A stretch of 64,000 nucleotides of DNA from Clostridiaceae bacterium Marseille-Q4149 (GCA_018228685.1 CP073691.1:1922001-1986000); one strand, 5' to 3'. Positions 24,230 through 33,350 are shown, numbered from the stretch's first letter. Program-made: numbers and translations. Notes: generated by a model not told the origin, from the sequence alone.

Positions 24230-25898
24230 AAAGGCTCCCATCGATTGAAACATAGTCGTTCAGGTTGATGCTCAACATTCCATCAGGGGTCCAGGTGTCC
24301 CAGACTTGGGTGAAGACGGTATAATCTGTGGAATCCGGGAACCATAACGGACTGAAATGCACAGCCCGGTTATAGGTAGAGAACTCGTTGGGCTGGAAAG
24401 TGAATTTGGCACTCCGGCCGCTGGACACCCGCTGCAGAAGGCGTAAGTATGTTTCGTACTGGAACTCGGGAAACACGGAAAATGCCGTCTGCGGATGGGT
24501 GATATGGCTGGTGGGCGCGTCGGTAGAAAGGGTGGCTGTCACATCCTGCTTGACGCCATACCCGCTCTTCATTGACTTCCCGGAGGCCGTGGGCACAATA
24601 TCATCCGGCATCAGGGACATCACACCGCTGGTGGAGGCAGAATAGCCGGTGTACTCGTATTCCCAATAGCCTTCATCGACCCAGTGCCCCCAGTCATCGT
24701 GGTCACACCAAACCCAAACCGGTACCCAGTAGCAGCTCCATACGCCCCAGTTGGCAGTGAGCTTCTGCGGCTCATTGGGGAGTGAGGGCACGGTGTAGTT
24801 GGGGTTGGTATCCGTTGCTGTCGGATCTGGAGGGATATGTTCGTTCAAGTCCACGATCTCCGCAACAAAGGTATCTTGTGCGGTATAGGCTCCGCTGACG
24901 GAAACCGTGATGGTTACCGACTGTGGAGTGGAGGGCGTGTGCCACTTGACCCAGACCACCTGGCTGTCGCCCGCCGGGATGACTATATCATTGACCCGGT
25001 AGGTGGTGCCGAGAATATGGAAGGTCACCGAGGCCGGATTGTCCGGTGTTAAATCCGTATCCGTCCGCAGAGTGACGGATGTGATCACATCCGTGTCTAC
25101 CCGATATTCTACATCGGGCGCTTCAATTTCCCCTTCGGGCGGGCGCTCATCAAACCAGACGATGCCGACGCCCAGACTGCTGATGATGTCAGCGTTGCTC
25201 TGCTTGCTTGTGGTGCTGCCTGTCCATGCGGGCAGGCCGAGATCGCTAAATTCCAAAAACATCGACAGAGGCAGATTCTTGTGGGTGAGGGAAGTCATGG
25301 TTTTCCGAAGCGCCCCGCCGGATTTTTGGTCATACAGCGCCGCCTCTGTAGCGGTCATACAGTAATACTGGCCGTTATGCGTAAAGTATGCAATGGGCTC
25401 GATCAGCAGCTTATAGTCGCCAGCGATCATCCGCTCATAGTCCACACCGGCCGCCTGGGCAACCATCTGGCAGGCATATTCCGAACAAAAATACCGCTTG
25501 ATGGCCTCAATATTGCTCTGCCCCTTGCTGCTGACGATGGTGGGCATAGACTGCGCTGGTTTGATGCAGGAGTATGCCACGCCAGACTGGAGGGAGAGTG
25601 CGGTGCCGCCCAGATACTGTAACTTGTTGACTTTCCCAAAGTGCAGGACGCTGTTTTTTTGTACCCGGTTGGAGAAGTCTACGGGGGAAGATATTGCTGT
25701 ACCGCTATCGGCATCCACAACGGTAATTCGCACACCATCATTTCCAGGATTCCAGAAATTAGAGGATGTGCCTTGGCCCATGCTGCCGCCACCGCCGTCA
25801 ATATTTCCGTTACCGCCCTCTGCAAACGCAGTGGAAGGGAGCAAACAAAATACCAGGGCAAGGCTGCACAGGAGGGCGAGAAGTCGCTTCAAATACAT
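24201..25898 (-). CDS. Large secreted protein of the pilus cluster, unrecognised
   Basis: A clear signal peptide (MYLKRLLALLCSLALVFCLLPSTAFA) leads a 565-residue exported protein with a Gly/Asn-rich start. A beta-rich middle includes VTFHILGTTYRVNDIVIPAGDSQVVWVKW, which resembles a CARDB/Ig-like surface domain. The following stretch is Trp-rich (YWVPVWVWCDHDDWGHWVDEG, about 405-425). No sortase motif or C-terminal anchor is seen. Position between the TadE-like genes and the prepilin peptidase suggests a pilus-associated or tip adhesin. This is inference. Confidence 0.65.
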   Translation of the reverse strand: MYLKRLLALLCSLALVFCLLPSTAFAEGGNGNIDGGGGSMGQGTSSNFWNPGNDGVRITVVDADSGTAISSPVDFSNRVQKNSVLHFGKVNKLQYLGGTALSLQSGVAYSCIKPAQSMPTIVSSKGQSNIEAIKRYFCSEYACQMVAQAAGVDYERMIAGDYKLLIEPIAYFTHNGQYYCMTATEAALYDQKSGGALRKTMTSLTHKNLPLSMFLEFSDLGLPAWTGSTTSKQSNADIISSLGVGIVWFDERPPEGEIEAPDVEYRVDTDVITSVTLRTDTDLTPDNPASVTFHILGTTYRVNDIVIPAGDSQVVWVKWHTPSTPQSVTITVSVSGAYTAQDTFVAEIVDLNEHIPPDPTATDTNPNYTVPSLPNEPQKLTANWGVWSCYWVPVWVWCDHDDWGHWVDEGYWEYEYTGYSASTSGVMSLMPDDIVPTASGKSMKSGYGVKQDVTATLSTDAPTSHITHPQTAFSVFPEFQYETYLRLLQRVSSGRSAKFTFQPNEFSTYNRAVHFSPLWFPDSTDYTVFTQVWDTWTPDGMLSINLNDYVSIDGSLYDDWYTNRE

Positions 25899-25925
25899 CA
25901 CACTCCGTTCTTCTTAAAATAGAAA

Positions 25926-25949
25926 GGCCGCCACAGCTCTGTGACGGCC
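25926..25949 (-). terminator. Terminator-like hairpin upstream of the secreted-protein gene
   Basis: GGCCGTCACAG pairs with CTGTGGCGGCC on the minus strand, followed by TTTCTATTTT and then the ribosome site of the secreted protein. Confidence 0.7.
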
Positions 25950-25978
25950 AATCAAGGTTATATTCAGTTGTAGATGGG

Positions 25979-26548
25979 TCAGCCCATATTGCCGACTTGC
26001 TTGTTGATGTCACCATCACTATCACCAACAGACTGTTGAACATCGCCGGGAACTACCCACCCAAACACTGGATCATACACAGCGCCGTTGCCATTGCTGG
26101 CTCCGGGGGCCGGCTCGTTATTGGCCGGCTCCTTTTCCGCAGGGGGAGTGGTGACCTTGGGCACTTCCGGGTCAGGATTGACCGGATGATCTTCACCGGG
26201 GTCTTCCCGCTCGGTTTTCCCTTCTGGCGCGGGCGGGGGCGTTGTTTCCGGTTTCTCCGTGTCCGTGAAGTCGATCACGACTTCATCCTCAGTTTCAGAG
26301 GTCACCTTGGGGTACTCCTCTTCAGGACTGGAGGACTGGCCGGGCGTATAGGCTCCGGCTCCGCTCTCACCATCTGTCTGTGTACCGCCATCCGACCAAT
26401 CGCTGGTCGTGCTGCTGGGCGGGGATTCTTCCGGCTTGAAATCTTCTGTGCAGTCCCGGCTGGCGAACCAGCAGACGCCCAGGATGGCAACACAGAGGAC
26501 AGTCAGCGAAGTAACGATAAAGCCTTTGGATTGAAAAAACTTCTTCAT
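25979..26548 (-). CDS. Membrane-anchored Pro/Glu-rich protein (DUF6550-like)
   Basis: One N-terminal membrane helix (FIVTSLTVLCVAILGVCWFA) is followed by about 150 low-complexity residues rich in Pro, Glu, Thr and Ser, ending in a short conserved-looking segment (GAVYDPVFGWVVPGDVQQ). The long extended tail probably spans the cell wall. I associate such proteins with DUF6550 in clostridial conjugative elements, from memory. It lies within the pilus cluster. Confidence 0.65.
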   Translation of the reverse strand: MKKFFQSKGFIVTSLTVLCVAILGVCWFASRDCTEDFKPEESPPSSTTSDWSDGGTQTDGESGAGAYTPGQSSSPEEEYPKVTSETEDEVVIDFTDTEKPETTPPPAPEGKTEREDPGEDHPVNPDPEVPKVTTPPAEKEPANNEPAPGASNGNGAVYDPVFGWVVPGDVQQSVGDSDGDINKQVGNMG

Positions 26549-26620
26549 GTGTGCTACACTCCTTTTTTGCTGTTATATAAAGCCTATACTGTAGTTCTGA
26601 CTGAATTTTCAACAGCACAG

Positions 26621-27121
26621 CTAAAATTTGGTGTTGTGGTACCCGGTCAGCTCTACCCGCTGGGTGATGGTAGGATAACTATGTCCAAACATCCGCACAT
26701 AAAAGTCAACATCACAGTAAAAGATGTACTCCACACGATCACCCACCACATTGAATTCAAGGCTGATGTCGGAAACTGTGTAGTCATCGGTAGAGAGAGG
26801 GATCTTTTCGGCAAGGCCGCCGGCAACTGTGGCCTCCAGCATTTCTGTGTAGTCCCGGCTGGAGTAGAGGGTGCGTAAATACTCTTCAAAATTGGTTTCC
26901 CGTTGGGAGCGGTAGGTATCTGCGTAGATGGTGGCGCTCAGATTGTTCAGCTCCATTTTAGCCCCGTTGCGGATGTTGATGCAAGTAATTCTCACCGAGG
27001 CATACAGTAGCAGGAAAGAGATGAGCATGACGACTCCAACCACAAAGAAGCAGGCGAAGAAGGTGATCTCCCCCCGCTCGTTGCGAAGCGGCCGATGCAG
27101 CCGTGAGAAAAAACGCTTCAT
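26621..27121 (-). CDS. TadE-like pseudopilin (first)
   Basis: The start MKRFFSRLHRPL follows GAGG. NERGEITFF then a hydrophobic helix (about residues 19-42) is the TadE/TadF layout, and the remaining 125 residues form an extracytoplasmic domain. The usual Glu at +5 of the processing site is missing. TadE-like minor pilins are needed for Tad pilus function. It starts nine bases after the stop of the next TadE-like gene, so they are co-translated. Confidence 0.75.
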   Translation of the reverse strand: MKRFFSRLHRPLRNERGEITFFACFFVVGVVMLISFLLLYASVRITCINIRNGAKMELNNLSATIYADTYRSQRETNFEEYLRTLYSSRDYTEMLEATVAGGLAEKIPLSTDDYTVSDISLEFNVVGDRVEYIFYCDVDFYVRMFGHSYPTITQRVELTGYHNTKF

Positions 27122-27129
27122 AGGCCACC

Positions 27130-27597
27130 TCACTTCCAGTAATGTTCGCTGACGCCGGAGCCGCGGGCCACCACCGTGATGTTGACCAGATCCAGATTCC
27201 AGAAGCCGCCCAGCTTGGCATCCCCCTCAATGGTGATATAGAAAGGTGTCCCCAGCTGGATGGCCCGGGACATCCCGGAAGGTGTGGGAGATTTATATGT
27301 GGCGTCAATCGAATAGGTGATATTGTCGGCTCCCTCGATCTCCGAACAGAGGAAATCAAAGAGGGCATCCGTCTCGCTGTTGATGCCGCCGGACAACTGG
27401 ATCTGCTTGACCATCTGATCGGCTGCATGGTCCAGCTCCTGTTTTGTAGAGATGATGCCGAACAGGTCGATGATAAAGGCCAGCAAAACAACGGCAATGA
27501 AGATAAACACTACCGTGGAAAAGTAGTTGGCCTCACCCCGCTCATTTTTTAATGCCCTGCGGAGCTTTTGCAGTATGCTATGGATAAAAACCACCAC
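27130..27597 (-). CDS. TadE-like pseudopilin (second, DUF4320-like)
   Basis: The protein, probably started at one of two tandem GTG codons, has KNERGEANYFSTVVF and a hydrophobic helix (about residues 27-48), then LDHAADQMVKQIQLSGGIN as in DUF4320/TadE proteins, and a C-terminal beta-rich domain. It shares the NERGE motif with its neighbour, so both may be processed by the same prepilin peptidase. It is the first gene after the 27.7-kb promoter. Confidence 0.75.
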   Translation of the reverse strand: MVVFIHSILQKLRRALKNERGEANYFSTVVFIFIAVVLLAFIIDLFGIISTKQELDHAADQMVKQIQLSGGINSETDALFDFLCSEIEGADNITYSIDATYKSPTPSGMSRAIQLGTPFYITIEGDAKLGGFWNLDLVNITVVARGSGVSEHYWK

Positions 27598-27617
27598 CTT
27601 TACTCAGAAATAAAAAC

Positions 27618-27640
27618 AGCCGCTCCCGGCCGGAGCGGCT
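27618..27640 (-). terminator. Terminator-like hairpin in the TadE operon leader
   Basis: AGCCGCTCC pairs with GGAGCGGCT on the minus strand, followed by GTTTTTATTTC. It lies between the promoter at 27,666-27,694 and the first gene, so a transcript must pass it before any pilus gene. Confidence 0.75.
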
Positions 27641-27665
27641 GCATTACAAATTTTTGACTGTACCA

Positions 27666-27734
27666 AGTATAACAGATATGGATTTGCGGCTCAAGGGCAA
27701 GGCTGTGCCAATGTAGGGACAATCCTGTGCCAAT
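27666..27734 (-). promoter_or_regulatory. Pilus-operon promoter with paired ATTGGCAC sites
   Basis: On the minus strand TTGAGC (27,689-27,694) and TATACT (27,666-27,671) are 17 bp apart. ATTGGCAC lies 10 bp above the -35 (27,705-27,712) and again 22 bp further up (27,727-27,734). The same layout recurs at 41.9 and 43.8 kb. Confidence 0.8.
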
Positions 27735-27815
27735 TTACAGAAGTGATTGCAAAACATAGCGGATGCCGGGGCAGGATTGGCTGCATGGCTATGAAGTAGC
27801 TGAAATAATAAAATA

Positions 27816-27854
27816 ACCGCCCGAGAAGCAGTTATTTGATACTTCCCAGGCGGT
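27816..27854 (-). terminator. Terminator after the S1-domain gene
   Basis: ACCGCC and GGCGGT arms close a long loop immediately after the S1 gene stop; on the minus strand it is followed by TATTTTATTATTTC. It separates the S1 gene from the pilus-operon promoter. Confidence 0.65.
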
Positions 27855-27861
27855 TTTCGGT

Positions 27862-29457
27862 TTACAGATTCTGCCGGATGATCCGGGTGATGATTCCAAG
27901 AGCGATGCCGCGCTCCACATCCAAATGGGTGACGGCAAAGGATACATCATCCTTCTTTCCGGGCATCCGGTAGTCATAGCAGGAATGAGCTACCGCATTG
28001 ACGCCATTGGCAAGCCGGACATAAACCACACCCTTGTGTACATCGGTCACTTTTCCGGCGTATTTACCCTGGATTCGGCACTTCTGGAGATTGTCCCGGT
28101 CGGTATTTTCAGATGTGCTCTTGATGTCAGCACGGATTCCGAGGTCTTCAAGGCTGTTGCGCCGCACATTGAGAATGCGGACCAGCACTTCATCGCCCAC
28201 GGAGAAACGCTCGTGGGCATCGCCGATCCAGTCCCAAGCCAAATCACGGGCCAGAATTGAGGTTTCAACGCCGAATACCTCGACGCGGATGACCTTCTCC
28301 GCAACAGCGATGACCCGGGCCTGAACAATACGCCCCTCGTAGATGCGGTACTTCCCCTCGGCGTCCAAATCGAAATAAAAGGTCTGACGCTTCCGCATCA
28401 TAGCCTCACGGCGGCTTGCGACAACGCTGCGGGTCTTGGAGTCGATGCCGCGCACCACAAAGTCAATGTCCGCCCCCAGCATATTCCCTAAAATCTTGTT
28501 TTGACGCAGCATCAGGTCAGCGTACTCCTGACCGGAAGGGCTGCGGCCCAGATTGATCATCATCTCCTTGATGGGGATAATGATGCGGAAGCCCTTGTAA
28601 TCCACTACGGCCACAGTTTTGCGGTTGTCCAGCTGCTCAATGCCGCCCAGCTGACCTGTGAGGATGCGGCGGGTGCGGTAGGCGTTGTGGATCTCGTGCC
28701 AAATGACATCCTCGCGGTCTTCCTGTGTTTCCACCTCTTCACGACTACGGATGGTCAGGATAGAGGCGTCACTGCGGTGTGTTACGGCGGTCCGGCGCAG
28801 AGCAGACGCAGTATCTACCGGCGCCTCCTCTTGGGGAGCGGTATCCTCTGAAATGGGTGTTTCTCCCTCATCAGGCGGCGCCGTATTCTCAACAGAGGCG
28901 GAAGATTCCACAGCCTGCTCTTCAGCGGCCGGAGCCTCCGCAGAGTCCTCATTCTCGCCATGTACGGGATCTTCCACAGGCGCCGCCTTTTTCCGCCGGG
29001 GGGCCCGCTTGGTCTTGGAGGGAGCCGGCTCCACAGCAGTTTCGGAAACCATCTCCGCTGGGGTGCCATCTGCACCTTCAGCAGACAAATTGGAAGGAGT
29101 CTCTTCCTCACCGTCGCCATCCTCACCGGCCGCCGATCCGGCAGGCTCATCCGAATCGGAAGGGGCGCCAGAGGCCGTGCCGTCATCCTCGGGGGCAGCC
29201 TCATCAGACGCCTCCGTTTCCATAAACTCAAGGGGAGGGTCAGAGCCTTCCAAAGTGGCGTCGCCATCAGGCTGATCTGTAGAGGCGCTGTCATTGGTCT
29301 GATCCATAGAGGCCAGCAGCGCACTCAAATCGTCACTGTCAGGCGGCGCCGCCGCATCAGCCGGGGGGCCAGCGGAAGAAATGGTACCGTCCGCGGGGGC
29401 GGTGTTTTCAGGAACAGGAGTTTCCTGCTCCAGCAATACTTTTTTCTTGGTTGCCAT
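27862..29457 (-). CDS. S1-domain RNA-binding protein with long acidic N-terminus
   Basis: The first 210 of 531 residues are low-complexity, rich in Ala, Glu, Asp, Pro and Ser, with a basic island (KTKRAPRRKKAAP, about 150-162). The C-terminal half has S1-like OB folds: YEGRIVQARVIAVAEKVIRVEVFG (about 370-395) and GKYAGKVTDVHKGVVYVRLANGVNA (about 465-490). Its place beside VirD4 in a conjugative element is intriguing: it could be a post-transcriptional regulator or an RNA-linked antitermination factor. That is inference. Confidence 0.75.
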   Translation of the reverse strand: MATKKKVLLEQETPVPENTAPADGTISSAGPPADAAAPPDSDDLSALLASMDQTNDSASTDQPDGDATLEGSDPPLEFMETEASDEAAPEDDGTASGAPSDSDEPAGSAAGEDGDGEEETPSNLSAEGADGTPAEMVSETAVEPAPSKTKRAPRRKKAAPVEDPVHGENEDSAEAPAAEEQAVESSASVENTAPPDEGETPISEDTAPQEEAPVDTASALRRTAVTHRSDASILTIRSREEVETQEDREDVIWHEIHNAYRTRRILTGQLGGIEQLDNRKTVAVVDYKGFRIIIPIKEMMINLGRSPSGQEYADLMLRQNKILGNMLGADIDFVVRGIDSKTRSVVASRREAMMRKRQTFYFDLDAEGKYRIYEGRIVQARVIAVAEKVIRVEVFGVETSILARDLAWDWIGDAHERFSVGDEVLVRILNVRRNSLEDLGIRADIKSTSENTDRDNLQKCRIQGKYAGKVTDVHKGVVYVRLANGVNAVAHSCYDYRMPGKKDDVSFAVTHLDVERGIALGIITRIIRQNL

Positions 29458-29481
29458 AAAATTAACCTCCTATGTTTTGTA

Positions 29482-31419
29482 TTAAGAAAGGATCGAGTCC
29501 TTATCTGTCGTGATGATGCCATTCGGAGCCTCTGCGGTTGGAACGGCTGCGGTCTGCTTGGTGCCGGTAGATGTGCTGGCCGCTTTCGGCTTTTTCTTCA
29601 CTGGCTTTTTAGGCGCGGGGGCCTGCGGCTTTGGCTGTGCCGCAGAGGGCTTCGATTGCTCCTGTTCCAGCCTGCGCCATTCGGGGATGTGGGCGGATGC
29701 CTTGCAGGAACGGAGCTTGGATGCCTCCGGATGTTTGGAATAGTCCATTTTGTCTACCTTGAGAACTTTTTGCCCCCGGATGATGACCAGCGCCTGCTTG
29801 ATAGGCAGCCGCAGAACTTCGTCCGGGGTGAGGACAGGACGCTTGCCGACACCAGAGGTTTCCCGGTATTCCGGCGTGTAGTTGGAGATACGCCAGGTAC
29901 CCAGCTGCTTGGATTTGCTGGATACCGACACAGAAGCCAGTCCCGTGCGGGAAGAAATAAACTCTGCCGTCAATTCATCTGTGCAGCCCAGGAACAACTG
30001 CGCGTCGCAGTTGCCCAGAATTTCCTGCCAGAGATTGAGAGGATACCGATTCTGCAAGCCCGCCAAGTTCTGAAACACACAGCTCATAGAGATATTTCTT
30101 GAACGAATGACGCTTAACCGGCGGGAGAGGTCTGGAATGGTGCCGCAGGCTGTTAATTCTTCACCCAGGACATGCACCGGTACCGGCAGTTTGCCTCCTT
30201 CGCAGTTCTTGTCTGCATACCGCACCAGCTTGATGAAGCAGAAGGACAGGAACAGGCTTGCCAGAAAGTCAAAGGTGCTATCCTGGTCGCTGGTAACAAG
30301 GAAGTAGGCGCACCGCTCCTGGCCGGGCAGCTCCAAGTCAATTTCATCCCGGGTGGTGATCTTCTTAATCAGCTCCGACTGGAACACCTGCAGACGGGAG
30401 CCGAGGCCGATGATGACGCCGCTGCGGACTGTATCGCTGGCCTGCTTATACAAGCTGTATGGCGCTTTGGCCGGATGGGTGGGCGGCAAGTTCTCAAACA
30501 GGCTGTCCAAATCGGACTCGCCGCTTAAAGTCAGCAGCCGGTACACCTCTCCGATATTGCGGTTTTGTTCAGCATAACTCTGGTCCACATAGAGGACGAG
30601 GGCTTTCAGCAAGTTCATCTCACAGGAATCCCAGAAATGGTCGCCCTTGCCGTTGTTGATGGTGTTCTTAATGATGACATCTACAAAAAGCTGCGCCATC
30701 AGTTCCTGCCCCTCCACTTCGGAAAGGCAGTTCCAACTGTCCGAGTTTTCCGGATTGACTAAATTGAACACCTTGACACAGTACCCCTGATCCCGCAGAT
30801 ACTCGCTGGATTTTTCGTAGAGCTCGCTTTTCGGATCTGAAATGATCAGGGATTCTCCGCGGACCGCCGCCTGAAGGATGCGATTCACGCAAAAGGACCG
30901 GGTTTTCATGCTGCCGCTGGAGCCATACACAGCCAGATTGCTGTTGATATGGGGATTTTCAGGAATACAGACAGCCTTGTTGTCCAGCATTCCCAGTACA
31001 ACGCCTTTATGCTTGCGCAGGTCAGGCACCAGATCCAACACACCGGCCATCTCCTTGCGGCTCATCCAGCCGGAGGTACCGTAGGTGCCCTTGGCCGAGT
31101 AAATGAAATTCCGGTCAGAATCATATTCTCCGGTATCGCTGTAGCCCATGCGCATGACCATGAGCAGCAGAATTGCCAACAGGCCGATGCAAATCAGGAC
31201 ACCGTACACTCCGTAGGGCGGACGAAACACGGAGGCCAGACAGGTAAAAAAATCGGGCGATGCCATCGCCGGAGAAGTTCCGTCTCCGGGAATGCCGCCG
31301 CCCTGTTTCCACGCCGCGTAATTGCCAAACAGCTGTGCCAGGAAACCACCTGCGTATAGGATCGCAAATACGGCGGCCGGCGCTGCTGCCAGGCCTATGA
31401 TCAGTTTCTTTTTGTTTAT
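29482..31419 (-). CDS. virD4: VirD4/TraG-type coupling protein with apparent ATA start
   Basis: The protein has Walker A GSSGSMKT, Walker B-like SLIISDPKSELYEK, and the VirD4 C-terminal ATPase motifs (LGEELTACGTIPDLSRRLSVIRSR). Coupling proteins deliver the relaxosome to the T4SS. The first ATG in frame (31,266) would remove the first membrane helix. In frame upstream lies NKKKLIIGLAAAPAAVFAILY, preceded by GGGGAGG and the codon ATA, which overlaps the previous stop as ATAA. I take the longer form (645 aa) as the natural protein. The Pro/Lys/Ala-rich tail is normal. Confidence 0.9.
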   Translation of the reverse strand: MNKKKLIIGLAAAPAAVFAILYAGGFLAQLFGNYAAWKQGGGIPGDGTSPAMASPDFFTCLASVFRPPYGVYGVLICIGLLAILLLMVMRMGYSDTGEYDSDRNFIYSAKGTYGTSGWMSRKEMAGVLDLVPDLRKHKGVVLGMLDNKAVCIPENPHINSNLAVYGSSGSMKTRSFCVNRILQAAVRGESLIISDPKSELYEKSSEYLRDQGYCVKVFNLVNPENSDSWNCLSEVEGQELMAQLFVDVIIKNTINNGKGDHFWDSCEMNLLKALVLYVDQSYAEQNRNIGEVYRLLTLSGESDLDSLFENLPPTHPAKAPYSLYKQASDTVRSGVIIGLGSRLQVFQSELIKKITTRDEIDLELPGQERCAYFLVTSDQDSTFDFLASLFLSFCFIKLVRYADKNCEGGKLPVPVHVLGEELTACGTIPDLSRRLSVIRSRNISMSCVFQNLAGLQNRYPLNLWQEILGNCDAQLFLGCTDELTAEFISSRTGLASVSVSSKSKQLGTWRISNYTPEYRETSGVGKRPVLTPDEVLRLPIKQALVIIRGQKVLKVDKMDYSKHPEASKLRSCKASAHIPEWRRLEQEQSKPSAAQPKPQAPAPKKPVKKKPKAASTSTGTKQTAAVPTAEAPNGIITTDKDSILS

Positions 31420-32539
31420 GGGAACAACCTCCCCTCGAATTTTGTAAAGTCAATGGTTTGCAGGTGTACCCGGTCACCGCAATAGTGGCGCAGCACATCT
31501 GCTTGAAAATCAAAGCAGATCAGCGTACCGGGGCGTTCCATCAGTTCGAGGGCGGTGTTGAAGCGCACGATCCGGGGCAGATCGCAGAAGTAACCGAATA
31601 GCACCGGCGTTCCATCCGGCTCTGCGGCATCCTGCTCCATGGCACTGCCGGGATTGCCGGCGGAGAGGCCCTGTGACAGAATGCGGTCAAGTTCCGCGGT
31701 TTTCACAGGGTCACACAGTAACGCCAGTATCACCTCTCCCTGATGGTCATTGGTTAGGAAATAAAAGTGGTCGTAGCTGCCGTCCAGCATGAAGTAGTCA
31801 TGCTTGGCCCCGCCGGTACTGGTGAGTATCTGGTAGGCCAGATCCATGCTGTCCCCCAATACCAGTCCATGTACCTGCTCGACACGGTACTGCTGGGCCA
31901 GACGCTGCTGGCATAGAATGTTCCAGAGGAGCGTTTTTACCCGCAGTTCGGATTTGTAGCGCCACTTCATCAGAGCGCCCCCGCTATTGTAGGTCACAAA
32001 GATGCCGGTGGGGGCCAGCAGCACCCCTGCGAAGCGGGAGCTTCGAATCTGGGTGGCATCAGCCCCCAATTCCTTGACTTCGCGTGAACTGTAAAACACA
32101 GGATATGTTACAGCTTCGCCGCCAAAACCGGTCTGGGCAAAGACCTTCGGCTTTTCATCCGGGTAGAGCAGTACCCCGGCATTGCCTATAGTGATATAGG
32201 TTTCCGCGAGGCGGTGGAGCCGAAACCTCCGGTTTGCTTCGCTTTTGAGCCGGTTGGTTTCTGCGTCTCCTGTAAGGCAGAATGTAAAACGCTCGGGCCA
32301 TCCGTCCAGCAGAACTGACTTGGCTTTGATCCCCAGCCGATAGCCCCGGAGCCGGTCCCGGTAGTAGGTGCGCAGCAGTCCGGCCTTTTTGAGCGCAGTC
32401 ACGACCGCCTCCAAGTAGTAAGGACTGGCGGGAAGGCGGTTGAGCTGGCTGGTGGGGAACTCTCCCGAAATAGCGGTCAGCGATAAAAGCCGGAACGGAA
32501 GCGTATCCGGCTGTGGAAAATAGTTGGTGCTTTTCCCAA
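31416..32539 (-). CDS. Transfer-region hypothetical protein with an N-terminal frameshift
   Basis: The frame that ends at the VirD4 start is open up to about 32,536 but has no usable start near its ribosome site. GGGAGGTG followed by TTG at 32,537-32,539 is well placed, yet the TTG is one base out of frame. One extra A in the AAAA run (32,531-32,534) would give MGKSTNYFPQPDTLPFRLLSL, joined to the rest. The ~370-residue protein has a winged-helix-like N-terminus (FPTSQLNRLPASPYYLEAVVTALKKAGLL) and no other motif I recognise. It may be a sequencing error or a true mutation. Confidence 0.6.
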
Positions 32540-32624
32540 GTAGTCACCTCCCTTGAAAGCACAGGATTTTTACCGTAATGACTGAGGACTTCGGTAAAAA
32601 CGGCCCTTCCCATGAGTGAAAAAA

Positions 32625-32640
32625 GCCCGAAAAAACGGGC
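32625..32640 (-). terminator. Short terminator
   Basis: GCCCG and CGGGC flank six T residues and are followed by TTTTTT on the minus strand. It lies about 50 bases after the 220-aa gene and ahead of the frameshifted gene. Confidence 0.7.
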
Positions 32641-32687
32641 GTTTCAGCCGCTTCGCTGAATGTCGGGCCGGAGAAGGCCTCAAATGG

Positions 32688-33350
32688 TCAAAAATCCGAG
32701 ATGGATTTTAGACTCGTTTTATGCTCTGTCAGCCATTGCGGAAAACGCTGCTTCTCCATGATATAGATTTTTGTGCAATCCTGGTCACCCAGTTCAGCCG
32801 TGTTATAGGCGTCGCACAACAGGCCCGTATCATCAGCCATCACAAAGGAAGAGAGAAGATCCAGTAATTGCTTTTCCGATAAATTATCGTAATCGCGTAT
32901 CCGCCTGTCGGGAAGTGCCCGGTCATAGACCTGGGCGAAACAGACAACGCAATCGCGGTAATACGGAAGTGGGTGTTCTCTTGCGTATTGATCAAGGACA
33001 AAATAGAGCGGGTCCAACAGGAACTCATCGCTTTGCCGCTGTTTGCGCTTTGGCAGCAAACAGGGCAGCGTCACCTCCAGCACCCTGTCCTCGCAGTTGA
33101 CAGTGATGCCGTGCGTTGCACCGGCGGATTTGAGATAGTCACCTTTGCGGATGGTTGTGCTGGAATAAATCAGATGCCGCAGCCGGCAGGCAATCCGCTC
33201 TGCCCGTAAAGCGGCATCTATGGAAAGTGTTTCATAGTTGTCGGGGTAACGCTGGATGTCAGTGGTGTCCAGCGCGTACAGCGCATTACTCAGACGGGAT
33301 ATATCGTCGAGAATGCTTCCAATGCGGTGGGATATTAGTTTTCGATCCAA
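32688..33350 (-). CDS. Hypothetical 220-aa transfer-region protein (DUF6100-like)
   Basis: Translation starts at TTG, seven bases after AGGAGG, just past the previous stop. The protein begins MDRKLISHRIGSILDDIS with a helical N-terminus and a beta-rich middle (ITVNCEDRVLEVTLPCLLPKRK). I link it from memory to DUF6100 proteins of clostridial conjugative elements; the match is uncertain. No membrane segment is present. It is coupled to the following 185-codon family gene by one-base spacing. Confidence 0.6.
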   Translation of the reverse strand: MDRKLISHRIGSILDDISRLSNALYALDTTDIQRYPDNYETLSIDAALRAERIACRLRHLIYSSTTIRKGDYLKSAGATHGITVNCEDRVLEVTLPCLLPKRKQRQSDEFLLDPLYFVLDQYAREHPLPYYRDCVVCFAQVYDRALPDRRIRDYDNLSEKQLLDLLSSFVMADDTGLLCDAYNTAELGDQDCTKIYIMEKQRFPQWLTEHKTSLKSISDF

